A DNA stretch of 6,062 bases from Cyanobacteria bacterium UBA9971 (lineage in GTDB: Bacteria; Cyanobacteriota; Vampirovibrionia; Gastranaerophilales; UBA9971), in contig DNRP01000142.1 of assembly GCA_003499955.1 (NCBI GenBank), positions 6,079-12,140 on the forward strand. The letters are read 5' to 3'. A program made the translations under genes and the position numbers. How positions within the stretch are numbered: position 1 is the stretch's first letter; every line of letters starts with the position of its first letter. Of this stretch, positions 1 to 5,138 are shown piece after piece. The notes under the pieces were generated by a model that did not search any database, was not told the origin of the DNA, and worked only from the letters and a program-made list of their open reading frames with translations.

Positions 1-81
1 CGCGTATTTGGACCTGTAGCCCGTGAACTGCGTGAAAAAAATTACATGAAAATAATTTCACTTGCACCGGAAGTTCTTTAG
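1..81 (+). CDS. rplN: Large ribosomal subunit protein uL14 (L14), C-terminal end only
   Basis: Frame 1 reads through from the window edge for 26 residues to a TAG stop. It shows the L14 C-terminus: RVFGPVARELREK near the start and KIISLAPEVL at the very end. In the family this segment lies in the C-terminal part of a protein of about 122 residues, which binds 23S rRNA and sits at the subunit interface. Roughly 95 residues and the start codon lie upstream of the window. It is followed 63 bp later by rplX, the standard spc-cluster order, which supports the call. The gap 82-144 holds no visible hairpin or repeat. Confidence 0.95.
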   Translation, partial: RVFGPVARELREKNYMKIISLAPEVL

Positions 82-144
82 GGGAATTTCTGTCCTAACT
101 TAAATTTATTTTCAGATCTATTAAAACGAGGACTTATATAAAAG

Positions 145-495
145 ATGAAAAACGTAAAAAAAATAAAAGGAAATCAACTTCATATAAAAACCGGCGACAG
201 AGTGATGGTTATTGCCGGAAAAGATAAAGGTAAAGTGTCAAATGTAAAAAAAGCTTTGCCTCAACTAAATAAAGTTATCGTTGAAGATGCGAATATGATC
301 ACAAAAGCAATGAAAGCAAATCCGATGGCGAATTTTGCAGGTGGCTTGATTAAAATGGAAGCGCCTTTGAATGTATCAAAAGTTATGCTTTATTGTCAAA
401 AATGCGAAAAACCTACAAGAATAAGCTATAAAGTACTTGAAAACGGTAAAAAAACTAGAGTATGTAAAAAATGCAGCGAACAATTTGATGTGTAA
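145..495 (+). CDS. rplX: Large ribosomal subunit protein uL24 (L24) with C-terminal zinc-ribbon cysteines
   Basis: The 116-residue product matches L24, an early 50S assembly protein that binds the 5' region of 23S rRNA. Residues about 14-50 form the KOW domain (IKTGDRVMVIAGKDKGKV). Residues 72-83 (EAPLNVSKVMLY) are the conserved L24 segment after it. The C-terminus carries two CxxC pairs (C84/C87 and C107/C110), a zinc-ribbon arrangement found in many but not all L24 proteins. The length is normal for the cysteine-bearing form. The ATG is preceded by an AGGA-type SD near 129-132, spaced rather far at about 12 nt. It lies between rplN and rplE in the spc order and is probably cotranscribed with them. 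Confidence 0.97.
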   Translation: MKNVKKIKGNQLHIKTGDRVMVIAGKDKGKVSNVKKALPQLNKVIVEDANMITKAMKANPMANFAGGLIKMEAPLNVSKVMLYCQKCEKPTRISYKVLENGKKTRVCKKCSEQFDV

Positions 496-561
496 TTAAA
501 TATAACGCTAAAAAGTAGGTGCGTCGGAATGTACCAAATATAAATAAGAGGTTAAGAACAA

Positions 562-1113
562 ATGCCAGTAGCTAAAAAAATTAAAAATCAATATCATGAA
601 GATGTTGTACCAGCCTTAAAAGAAAAGTTTGGTTATAAAAATACTTTTGAAATCCCAAAACTTGTAAAAATTACAGTGAATATGGGTGTAGGAGAAGCGG
701 TTCAAAATGTAAAAATGCTTGATGCCGCAGTAAATGAACTTACTAAAATAGCAGGTCAAAAACCTGTTGTTACAAGAGCAAAAAAATCTATCGCGACATA
801 TAAGCTCCGTGCGGGTATGCCTATAGGTACAATGGTTACCTTAAGAGGCGAAAAAATGTACGCGTTTCTTCAAAAGCTTGTTTCGGTAGCTCTTCCACGA
901 ATTAGAGATTTTAGAGGAATAAGTGATAAAAGTTTTGACGGAAGAGGCAATTATTCTCTCGGATTAAAAGAACAAATGCTCTTTCCTGAAATTAAATATG
1001 ATGATGTCGATGTTGTAAGAGGCATGGATATTACTATAGTTACAACTGCGAAAACCGATGAAGAAGCAAAAGCTTTGCTTGCAGAGTTAGGAATGCCATT
1101 CAGAAAACGGTAA
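562..1113 (+). CDS. rplE: Large ribosomal subunit protein uL5 (L5)
   Basis: The 183-residue product is L5, which binds 5S rRNA and 23S rRNA in the central protuberance of the 50S subunit. Visible family signatures are [14 protein letters not shown] (about 34-47), [14 protein letters not shown] (about 65-78), [11 protein letters not shown] (about 111-121) followed by [10 protein letters not shown], and the C-terminal block [19 protein letters not shown] followed by GMPF. The length is within the usual 178-187 range. The ATG has an AAGAGG SD ending about 10 nt upstream. The 66-bp gap from rplX holds nothing I recognise, whereas the 174-bp gap after the gene carries a repeat doublet. Confidence 0.98.
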   Translation: MPVAKKIKNQYHEDVVPALKEKFGYKNTFEIPKLVKITVNMGVGEAVQNVKMLDAAVNELTKIAGQKPVVTRAKKSIATYKLRAGMPIGTMVTLRGEKMYAFLQKLVSVALPRIRDFRGISDKSFDGRGNYSLGLKEQMLFPEIKYDDVDVVRGMDITIVTTAKTDEEAKALLAELGMPFRKR

Positions 1114-1128
1114 TTGCATTCTCGCACT

Positions 1129-1263
1129 GTCATCCCGAGCAGGGAACCCATTTTTTTGATTAAATATCAAAAAAGAAGGGGGGTCGAAGGATCTGACAAA
1201 ATTGAATTAAAGTCTATAATTGTAATTTGGATAGATTCTTCGGGCTAAAGCCCTCAGAATGAC
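1129..1263. repeat. Inverted doublet of REP-like palindromic elements between rplE and rpsN
   Basis: Two related units face each other. The left unit (1129-1194) begins GTCATCCCGAG and ends CGAAGGATCT. The right unit (1233-1263), read on the minus strand, begins GTCATTCTGAG and ends CGAAGAATCT. The end motifs match at 9 of 11 and 9 of 10 positions. Each unit has its own internal hairpin: 1152-1160 pairs perfectly with 1166-1174 over a 5-nt loop, with a C-run and G-run beneath, and GGGCT at 1242-1246 faces AGCCC at 1249-1253. This is the layout of REP doublets (REPIN/BIME-like), short non-coding elements dispersed in many bacterial genomes. The family assignment is inference, since only one doublet is in view. 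It starts 15 bp after the rplE stop and ends about 10 bp before the rpsN SD. Confidence 0.7.
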
Positions 1264-1287
1264 AAAAACTAAAAAGGAGAAAAAATC

Positions 1288-1494
1288 TTGGCTAAATTGT
1301 CAATGATAGTGAAAGAAAGTAAAAGAGAAGCATTAGTCGCTGCGGGAAAATATCCCAAAGTAAGATTGCATAACAGATGCAGTGTGTGCGGCAGACCTAA
1401 AGGATTTCACAGAGATTTTGGTCTATGTAGAATCCATTTAAGAGAATTTGCTCACAAAGGCTTGTTGCCCGGAGTAACAAAATCAAGCTGGTAA
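1288..1494 (+). CDS. rpsN: Small ribosomal subunit protein uS14 (S14), short zinc-type, TTG start
   Basis: This 68-residue protein is S14, a 3' major-domain 16S rRNA-binding protein of the small subunit. The C-terminal half is typical: [21 protein letters not shown] and PGVTKSSW. The metal-site pattern is C31-x2-C34-x12-C47-x2-H50, so histidine occupies the fourth position where zinc-type S14 proteins usually have cysteine. The N-terminus is about 7 residues longer than the common 61-residue form but much shorter than the roughly 100-residue zinc-free form. The TTG start is chosen because it gives the canonical MAKLSM start and has a strong AAGGAG SD at 1274-1279, 8 nt upstream. It sits between rplE and rpsH in the normal spc order. 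Confidence 0.96.
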   Translation: MAKLSMIVKESKREALVAAGKYPKVRLHNRCSVCGRPKGFHRDFGLCRIHLREFAHKGLLPGVTKSSW

Positions 1495-1502
1495 TTAGTT
1501 TA

Positions 1503-1540
1503 GATTGCCACGTCGGCACTTTGTGCCTCCTCGCAATGAC
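1503..1540 (-). repeat. 38-bp REP-like hairpin element, copy 1 (minus orientation), rpsN-rpsH gap
   Basis: Read on the minus strand, the element runs from GTCATTGCGAGGAG to GACGTGGCAATC. It has an outer pairing ATTGC/GCAAT and a central 5-bp stem GGCAC/GTGCC around the loop AAA. A second copy lies at 2555-2592 in the opposite orientation with 30 of 38 positions identical. The element starts 8 bp after the rpsN stop and ends 17 bp before the rpsH SD. GTCATTGCGAGG...GGCAATC elements of this kind are, from memory, common dispersed repeats in several bacterial phyla. Confidence 0.75.
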
Positions 1541-1569
1541 AATGAAAATATAAACAAAGAGGAAAAATA

Positions 1570-1965
1570 ATGAACACAGATCCTATAGCAGATATGCTGA
1601 CAAGAATAAGAAATGCCGGAATGGCTGATCATGCTACAGTAGAAATGCCCAGTTCTAAATTCAAAGTGGAACTTGCAAGAGTATTAAAAGCTGAAGGCTA
1701 TATTGTTGATTTTTCTGTAAAAGACGTCGACAAATTCAAAATATTGTCAGTAACTCTTAAATACAAAGAAGACGGTAAACCTATAATCACCAAATTAAAA
1801 AGAGCAAGCAAACCGGGCTTAAGAATTTATACGAAGTCTAAAAATTTACCTAAAATTCTAGGCGGACTTGGTATTGCAATTGTAAGCACCAGTAAAGGTC
1901 TTTTAACCGACAGAAGAGCAAGAAAAGAAAATGTCGGCGGCGAAGTGCTTTGCTACGTTTGGTAA
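1570..1965 (+). CDS. rpsH: Small ribosomal subunit protein uS8 (S8)
   Basis: The 131-residue product is S8, which binds helix 21 of 16S rRNA in the small-subunit platform. In E. coli S8 also represses translation of the spc operon. The N-terminus [16 protein letters not shown] is the conserved S8 start. The C-terminal signature [20 protein letters not shown] (about 99-118) and the ending GGEVLCYVW are also diagnostic. Length is as expected for the family. An AGAGG SD at 1558-1562 lies 7 nt before the ATG, just downstream of repeat copy 1. I could not recognise an S8-binding autoregulatory RNA structure here, so feedback control is only a possibility carried over from E. coli. Confidence 0.98.
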   Translation: MNTDPIADMLTRIRNAGMADHATVEMPSSKFKVELARVLKAEGYIVDFSVKDVDKFKILSVTLKYKEDGKPIITKLKRASKPGLRIYTKSKNLPKILGGLGIAIVSTSKGLLTDRRARKENVGGEVLCYVW

Positions 1966-2005
1966 TTAGTTTAAATATATAAAAAGTAAAATGGAGACCA
2001 ATAAA

Positions 2006-2545
2006 ATGTCCAGGATAGGAAAAGCTCCTGTTTTAATACCGGATAAAGTTGATGTAAAGATTGAAGGAAACCTTGTTAATGTTTCCGGACCTTTAGGCAA
2101 CTTGCATTGTGAATTGAGACCGGAAATTTCAGTTGTAAAAGAAGATAATAAAGTAATTCTTAAACCAAATAATGACGAAAGAAAAACAGGCGCTCTTTAC
2201 GGTTTAAGCAGAACCCTTGTTAACAATATGGTAGTTGGAGTTAGTCAGGGATTTACAAAAGCACTTGAAATTCAGGGTGTTGGCTATAAAGCAGCAAAAG
2301 AAGGCAATGTACTTAATTTATCATTAGGTTACAGCCACCCTGTAAAAATAGATCCTCCAGCCGGAATTGAAATTTTGGTTGAAGGCAATACTAAAATTTT
2401 TGTAAAAGGCGCGGATAAACAGCTTGTAGGTGATATTGCAGCTTTAATCAGAAGCAAAAGACCTCCAGAAGTTTACAAAGGCAAAGGCGTCAGATATGTT
2501 GGCGAATATGTAAGAAGAAAAGCCGGTAAAACAGGTAAAAAATAG
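2006..2545 (+). CDS. rplF: Large ribosomal subunit protein uL6 (L6)
   Basis: The protein is L6, which binds 23S rRNA near the GTPase-associated centre and helps late 50S assembly. It has the two L6 repeats: the first contains VNVSGPLGNL, the second starts around ALEIQGVGYKAA. The family signature PEVYKGKGVRY is at about residues 154-164. The ORF is open from an ATG at 1991, but the canonical start MSRIGKAPV corresponds to the ATG at 2006. The upstream ATG is itself part of the sequence ATGGAG, whose GGAG serves as the SD 9 nt before 2006. I therefore take 2006, giving 179 residues, the normal length. The start lies 40 bp after the rpsH stop, with no repeat in the gap. Confidence 0.96.
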   Translation: MSRIGKAPVLIPDKVDVKIEGNLVNVSGPLGNLHCELRPEISVVKEDNKVILKPNNDERKTGALYGLSRTLVNNMVVGVSQGFTKALEIQGVGYKAAKEGNVLNLSLGYSHPVKIDPPAGIEILVEGNTKIFVKGADKQLVGDIAALIRSKRPPEVYKGKGVRYVGEYVRRKAGKTGKK

Positions 2546-2554
2546 TTCACATCT

Positions 2555-2592
2555 GGCATTGCGAGGAGATGCGAAGCGTCGACGCGGCAATC
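2555..2592 (+). repeat. 38-bp REP-like hairpin element, copy 2 (plus orientation), rplF-rplR gap
   Basis: This is the same element as at 1503-1540, in the opposite orientation and of identical length, with 30 of 38 positions identical. The outer ATTGC/GCAAT arms are conserved. The central stem is GATGC/GCGTC around GAA, where copy 1 has GGCAC/GTGCC around AAA. Two stem pairs changed on both sides (G-C to A-T and A-T to G-C) and one became a G-T wobble, so pairing is kept. It starts 9 bp after the rplF stop and ends 13 bp before the GGTGA SD of rplR. Confidence 0.75.
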
Positions 2593-2616
2593 TATAGGAA
2601 AAAATGGTGATATAAA

Positions 2617-2985
2617 ATGATTAACAAAAAAAATAGAAAATTAGTAACAGCAAAAAGACATAAAAGAATCAGAGTAGTTCTTTCTGGTACTACAGAAAAA
2701 CCAAGACTTGCTGTTCACAGAACCACAAAACATATTTATGCCCAGATTATTGATGACACAAAAGGCGTAACTTTAGCTTCAGCAGGAAGCGTTGAAGCTG
2801 TTGTTAAAGCTAAAATGCCACACGGCGGAAATATTGACGCTTCTAAAGAAATCGGTAAGCTGGTCGCGGAAAGAGCTAAAAAAGCAGGTATAAACAAAGT
2901 TGTTTTTGATAGAGGCGGATATCTTTATCATGGTAGAATCGCCGCTTTAGCTGATGCTGCAAGAGAAGCAGGACTTGAATTTTAA
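2617..2985 (+). CDS. rplR: Large ribosomal subunit protein uL18 (L18)
   Basis: The 122-residue product is L18, which together with L5 binds 5S rRNA in the central protuberance. The N-terminus is very basic ([17 protein letters not shown]). The core shows [20 protein letters not shown] (about 33-52). The C-terminal signature [20 protein letters not shown] at about 97-116, with the ending EAGLEF, is diagnostic. The length is normal. The ATG is preceded by GGTGA at 2606-2610. It is the last ribosomal gene visible: a hairpin terminator follows about 40 bp later and the next gene is upp, not rpsE. Confidence 0.98.
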   Translation: MINKKNRKLVTAKRHKRIRVVLSGTTEKPRLAVHRTTKHIYAQIIDDTKGVTLASAGSVEAVVKAKMPHGGNIDASKEIGKLVAERAKKAGINKVVFDRGGYLYHGRIAALADAAREAGLEF

Positions 2986-3023
2986 TTTTTTATACAAAAT
3001 TGAAATTATATAATTTGCAAAAT

Positions 3024-3058
3024 AAAAAGAGGTGAGTCTTGCTGATTCATCTCTTTTT
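3024..3058 (+). terminator. Strong, probably bidirectional hairpin terminator after rplR
   Basis: Bases 3024-3038 pair with 3044-3058 in a continuous 15-bp stem with two G-T wobbles and a TTGCT loop. The left arm begins AAAAAGAGGTGAGTC and the right arm ends CTCTTTTT, so the hairpin closes into a T-run on the + strand and, because of the A-run, also on the minus strand. It begins 38 bp after the rplR stop. This is the best intrinsic-terminator candidate in the window and implies that transcription of the ribosomal cluster ends here. Confidence 0.85.
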
Positions 3059-3130
3059 ATGTCTATAATAAATTAAATAAAATTAAAAAAGAAAATGAGA
3101 AATGGAAAAAGTCAGATTAAAAAAAACAAA

Positions 3131-3280
3131 AAGGGCGAGCAGGGAGCGAAGCTCCCGTAACGAGCCAAAAAAATAACTCTAGCCCCCTCCCGCGCGAAGC
3201 GGGAGTGTAAAGACTGAAAGACGGCTTTGCCAGCTTGGAAGTCTTTACACTCATTCTTGAGGGAGGGGTTGGGGGTGGGT
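3131..3280. repeat. Cluster of GC-rich palindromes in the rplR-upp gap, possibly a miniature mobile element
   Basis: In an otherwise AT-rich gap there are several nested palindromes. GGGAGC (3142-3147) pairs with GCTCCC (3151-3156) over a GAA loop. CTCCCGC (3187-3193) pairs with GCGGGAG (3199-3205) over GCGAA. A perfect 13-bp inverted repeat, GAGTGTAAAGACT at 3203-3215 and its complement at 3240-3252, encloses 24 nt. The C-rich stretch 3183-3191 is complementary at 8 of 9 positions to 3261-3269, bracketing the whole. The 7-bp hairpin overlaps both other pairings, so alternative folds are possible. No ORF or transposase is present, so a non-autonomous repeat is inferred. The rest of the 2986-3332 gap is A/T-rich filler apart from the terminator and the upp signals. 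Confidence 0.6.
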
Positions 3281-3301
3281 GTAAATAATAATTTTAAAAA
3301 A

Positions 3302-3307
3302 TATAAT
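3302..3307 (+). promoter_or_regulatory. Candidate -10 box (TATAAT) for upp
   Basis: A perfect TATAAT lies 31 bp before the upp ATG and downstream of the terminator and palindrome cluster, where a promoter for upp is needed. No good TTGACA-like -35 box sits 16-18 bp upstream, and AT-rich DNA yields TATAAT by chance, so this is tentative. Confidence 0.35.
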
Positions 3308-3332
3308 AAAAAAGTTAAAAGAGGATATTTTT

Positions 3333-4004
3333 ATGGAATTATCAATAAATAAAACAAAAAAATTAATAGTGTGTACACACCCTTTAATTTCAAATAATCT
3401 TGCTATATTAAGAAACAAAAATACTCCATCAGAAAATTTTAGAAGAGCTGTTCAAAAAATCGCCCATGTTTTATTTTATAAGGCAACAAAAAATTTGCCT
3501 GTAAGCACAACATCTATTGAAACTCCTTTAATGACTTTGCAGGCAGAAATTATAGCTCCCGATGCGGAAATAATAATTGCTCCGATTTTAAGAGCAGGAT
3601 TGATATTTTCTGATGCTGCTCTGGAAATTTTACCGCAGGCAAGAATTCATCATATTGGCTTATATAGAGATGAAGAAACTTTAAAACCTGTCCCTTATTA
3701 CAATAATTTGCCGGCATCTTTTAAATCACCCGAAAGAACTTTTATTTATCTTTTAGATCCCATGCTTGCAACAGGTGGTTCAGCAATCGCCGCAGTAAAA
3801 ATGTTTACTGAAATGAACATACCGCAAGAAAATATAACCTTTGTTTCTTTAATATCTTCTCCTGAAGGAATTAAAAGACTTACAACAAAATATGACAGTA
3901 TAAATATAGTTACAGCAAGTGTAGATTCAGGCTTAAACGAAATCGGATATATTTTACCCGGTCTTGGAGATGCAGGCGATAGAGCTTTTAATACAAATTA
4001 TTAA
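3333..4004 (+). CDS. upp: Uracil phosphoribosyltransferase
   Basis: The 223-residue product is a cytoplasmic UPRTase that makes UMP from uracil and PRPP in pyrimidine salvage. Diagnostic segments are the N-terminal THPLISNNLAILRNKNT (about 15-31), the PILRAG motif (84-89), VPYYN (120-124), the PRPP-binding loop LLDPMLATGGSA (140-151), TASVDSGLNE (194-203) and the uracil-binding C-terminus GYILPGLGDAGDR (205-217). All expected catalytic segments are intact. The protein is some 15 residues longer than the common 208-209 form, with small N-terminal and internal extensions. The ATG has a GAGGA SD at 3321-3325. It lies alone after a terminator, with a possible weak terminator behind it, so it is probably expressed as a single gene. 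Confidence 0.97.
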   Translation: MELSINKTKKLIVCTHPLISNNLAILRNKNTPSENFRRAVQKIAHVLFYKATKNLPVSTTSIETPLMTLQAEIIAPDAEIIIAPILRAGLIFSDAALEILPQARIHHIGLYRDEETLKPVPYYNNLPASFKSPERTFIYLLDPMLATGGSAIAAVKMFTEMNIPQENITFVSLISSPEGIKRLTTKYDSINIVTASVDSGLNEIGYILPGLGDAGDRAFNTNY

Positions 4005-4061
4005 AAAATAATTTCTCTATTTTTTCCAAAAAGTAGCAATTTTTTAAAATAAATTGTTTTT
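4003..4061 (+). terminator. Weak A/T-rich hairpins after upp, possible terminator
   Basis: Bases 4003-4010 (AAAAAATA, overlapping the upp stop codon) pair with 4018-4025 in an all-A/T stem. A second stem, CAATTT at 4037-4042 with AAATTG at 4051-4056, is followed directly by five T residues. Neither stem is GC-rich, so termination would be weak. The case rests on position, directly behind upp and before the next SD sequences. Confidence 0.3.
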
Positions 4062-4082
4062 ATATTAATAAGAGGTGAAAAA

Positions 4083-4130
4083 ATGAAACTGGAAATATTA
4101 TTTTCAGTGATAGTTTTATTAATTATATAA
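4083..4130 (+). CDS. Possible tiny hydrophobic peptide (15 residues)
   Basis: An ATG with a well-placed AGAGGTG SD (4071-4077, 5 nt upstream) opens a 15-codon frame, MKLEILFSVIVLLII, ending in TAA. Apart from KLE near the N-terminus and one Ser, the peptide is entirely hydrophobic and could span or lie in a membrane. A second AGAGGT follows the stop at 4136-4141, and the next gene starts 37 bp downstream. It could be a small membrane peptide, a leader peptide acting on the downstream gene, a remnant of a longer gene, or chance. The SD is the main support, because the length alone proves nothing. Confidence 0.3.
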   Translation: MKLEILFSVIVLLII

Positions 4131-4167
4131 ATATAAGAGGTATAAGGGGAAAAAGAGGGATTTACAA

Positions 4168-5019
4168 ATGAGTGAATTTGGATTTATTCAACAAACAACA
4201 ATTAAAAACGGCGATTTTACTATTCAGCGTACGGTAATTCAAGGTGGGCAAGATCAAGCCGGTGGCCCAAATTTATTCGATGGACCACGACCACATCATT
4301 TTGAAGGTCGTCATCGCGGTCATCACGATCCTCAAATGTTTAACAGACCTCAATTTGATAATGATTATGAAAATCCGTATGGTTGCGAAAATGAATGCGG
4401 CGATGGAAATTATGATTTCGATAATAGTGATATTGAGAGATTTTTAACCGGCGGTTTAAATAACAATGCTTATAATAACAATGCTTATAATAACAATGCT
4501 TATAATAACGAATTAGGCAATAATACATATGTTATTTATACAGGTGATCCAAATAATACAGAACCAGAGCCTGCTTTAAAACAAGAATCTCAAGGTCTCA
4601 ATGATAAAATCAGAAGCTTAGAAGCACAAATAGCAGAATTGAAAAGAGGAAAAGAAGGCGTTCCTGATTCTGAAAAAGCAGAAGACAAAGCATTAATGGA
4701 TAAATTGGCAAAAAAATACAATTTGGGCGGAGATTTAATTAAAAAATTCAATGATAGTATTACACAACCGACACAAATTGCACCACAACCTGTACCGGAG
4801 AAAAAACAACCACCGCAAGAACTTCTAATAACACCAACACAGATAAAACATAAACCTGCTAAAAAAGAGCACCATCATCATCCACACAGTCATAAACCTA
4901 TAAATGAAATGTCTATATATAAACCGGGGGCAATTCAGAATCATATGCTGGGACTTCCTGAAGGAACAAAATATGAGCCTTTATTTAGTAAACCTATTGA
5001 TACAAGGAAATGCCATTAA
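4168..5019 (+). CDS. Unrecognised low-complexity protein with Asn repeats, coiled coil and His-rich tail
   Basis: I do not recognise this 283-residue protein. Visible parts in order: an N-terminal segment MSEFGFIQQTTIKNGDFTIQ with alternating polar/hydrophobic residues; a Gly/His/Pro/Arg-rich stretch (about 26-62) and an acidic stretch with C73 and C77 (64-90); three exact NNNAY repeats (98-112); a short predicted coiled coil (about 144-161, heptad positions L144, I148, L151, I155, L158); a charged helical part (165-196); a Gln/Pro-rich linker (197-224); HHHHPHSH at 235-242; and an ending with C282. There is no signal peptide or membrane segment. The ATG has an AGAGGG SD at 4154-4159. The composition suggests a largely disordered, perhaps metal-binding or scaffold-like protein, which is inference only. 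Confidence 0.75.
   Translation: MSEFGFIQQTTIKNGDFTIQRTVIQGGQDQAGGPNLFDGPRPHHFEGRHRGHHDPQMFNRPQFDNDYENPYGCENECGDGNYDFDNSDIERFLTGGLNNNAYNNNAYNNNAYNNELGNNTYVIYTGDPNNTEPEPALKQESQGLNDKIRSLEAQIAELKRGKEGVPDSEKAEDKALMDKLAKKYNLGGDLIKKFNDSITQPTQIAPQPVPEKKQPPQELLITPTQIKHKPAKKEHHHHPHSHKPINEMSIYKPGAIQNHMLGLPEGTKYEPLFSKPIDTRKCH
4459..4509 (+). repeat. In-frame 15-bp tandem repeat, three exact copies plus a partial one
   Basis: The unit AATAACAATGCTTAT occurs three times without a mismatch at 4459-4473, 4474-4488 and 4489-4503, and a partial AATAAC follows to 4509. It encodes NNNAY three times. Exact identity at third codon positions points to a recent slippage expansion and suggests that copy number varies between strains. 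The unit is a multiple of three, so changes keep the reading frame. Confidence 0.95.
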
Positions 5020-5138
5020 TTTATTAAGATGTAAATAGTTTTTAACATTTTGTCAATAATTTCTCCATGAAAGTTTTTATACTTATATAACTTGTTGATT
5101 TACTTGTTATGAAGTTTAAAAACTTTTGGAGTTTGAAG

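Noticed and set aside
951..1151. Minus-strand open frame of 66 codons overlapping the end of rplE
   Set aside because: It is antisense to a clear L5 coding sequence, runs into the repeat doublet, and its translation resembles no known protein. It is a shadow frame.
1991..2005. Upstream ATG of rplF adding METNK
   Set aside because: This ATG lies within the ATGGAG that serves as the SD for the canonical MSRIGKAPV start at 2006.
3095..3160. Small frame of 21 codons in the rplR-upp gap
   Set aside because: It has no SD, is Lys-rich as expected from A-rich DNA, and ends inside a palindrome, so it is most likely chance.
1129..3280. The repeated palindromes as a CRISPR array
   Set aside because: Copies are few, differ in orientation and lie in separate intergenic gaps without regular spacers or cas genes.
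4234..4330. His/Gly-rich segment as a secretion or cell-surface signal
   Set aside because: No hydrophobic core or charged n-region precedes it, so nothing supports export of this protein.
4244..4528. Open frames on both strands inside the low-complexity gene (4244-4447 + and 4340-4528 -)
   Set aside because: Their repetitive, biased translations follow from the low-complexity gene in other frames, and neither has a convincing SD.
5050..5083. TTGTCA (5050-5055) and TATACT (5078-5083) as a promoter for the metalloprotease-like gene
   Set aside because: The spacing is 22 bp, too long for a standard sigma-70-type promoter. The 5020-5138 gap otherwise shows no clear signal.
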